Source: Pseudomonadota bacterium (GTDB lineage Bacteria; Pseudomonadota; Gammaproteobacteria; Burkholderiales; Burkholderiaceae). Taken from it: DNA of 6,184 nt. The first letter of the stretch is position 1. Every line of letters starts with the position of its first letter. The notes beneath the pieces were generated by a model that worked only from the letters and a program-made list of their open reading frames with translations, was not told the origin of the DNA and searched no databases. Shown one piece after another: positions 6,004 to 6,184 of the stretch. A program made the position numbers and the translations under genes. The DNA lies in NCBI GenBank assembly GCA_029777935.1, contig JAKORH010000290.1, forward strand, positions 1 to 6,184, written 5' to 3'.

Positions 6004-6024
6004 CACTGCTGTCCGGGATAATTT

Positions 6025-6184
6025 TCATGCGAACAGGGCGGGTTGTAGGCGGGCGAATTCGGCGTGCTGCTGTCTTCGTCGTCGCAGCATTTCGGTTTCG
6101 GTGGCGGGGCGCTGAAACAGCGTGGCGCGCACCTCGCCGAGCAGTTGCCACAAGCTGAGGGTCAGCCCATGGGTCTGCCGATAC
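6025..6184 (-). CDS. C-terminal fragment of a probable transposase (start outside window)
   Basis: An open minus-strand frame enters from the right edge and ends at the TGA at 6025-6027, giving 52 residues. It contains THGLTLSLWQLLGEVRATLF, then a charged stretch with ETEMLRRRRQQHAEFARLQP, ending in ALFA. Composition and residue periodicity look natural. The pattern resembles C-terminal ends of insertion-sequence transposases, but I cannot name the family. The neighbouring REP unit is cut at 6003, which fits an element end within 6004-6024 (ctgtccgggataatttt). Confidence 0.5.
   Translation of the reverse strand, partial: YRQTHGLTLSLWQLLGEVRATLFQRPATETEMLRRRRQQHAEFARLQPALFA

Overview
The window is GC-rich bacterial chromosomal DNA. 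It most resembles a proteobacterium, perhaps a Xanthomonadales-type gammaproteobacterium or a betaproteobacterium. This rests on the integron integrase, the REP-like 'gtcattcccgcg...cgcgggaatccag' repeats, the DUF1614 membrane protein and the DegP/DegQ-type protease. The taxonomic placement is inference only.

Left third (1-1619): a damaged integron platform. A transposase C-terminal tail (2-145, +) abuts a small minus-strand ORF (179-400). That ORF starts 7 bases after a GTTAGAC recombination core (408-414), as expected for the first gene cassette at an attI site. Diverging from it is a recognisable integron integrase (about 553-1619, +). It is broken by a short imperfect tandem duplication (1294-1322), which adds 14 bases and shifts the frame before the C-terminal catalytic residues. 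Between the two lies a near-consensus LexA/SOS box (516-535) that covers AT-rich -10 candidates pointing both ways. No attC site was found at the far end of the cassette ORF, which suggests that the insertion element removed it.

Middle (1620-2858): a 210-base spacer with a GC palindrome, a lone DUF1614-type polytopic membrane protein (1830-2561), and then a cluster of three REP-like repeat units. After these come 11-base-periodic CTTAAY-type direct repeats and a weak -10, which look like a response-regulator-dependent promoter.

Right part (2859-5879): a tight four-gene plus-strand operon whose products all carry N-terminal export signals. They are a DegP/DegQ (HtrA) periplasmic protease, a carboxypeptidase-regulatory/transthyretin-like domain protein, a 198-residue helical periplasmic protein with an internal duplication, and a 142-residue protein with an N-terminal signal or anchor. 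Gaps are 26, 31 and 3 bases. The layout suggests a shared envelope-stress or envelope-protein quality-control role, but only the protease function is established by motif.

Right edge (5880-6184): a second, degenerate REP-like pair. Its last unit stops abruptly at 6003, next to the end of a minus-strand ORF fragment (6025-6184) that is probably another transposase.
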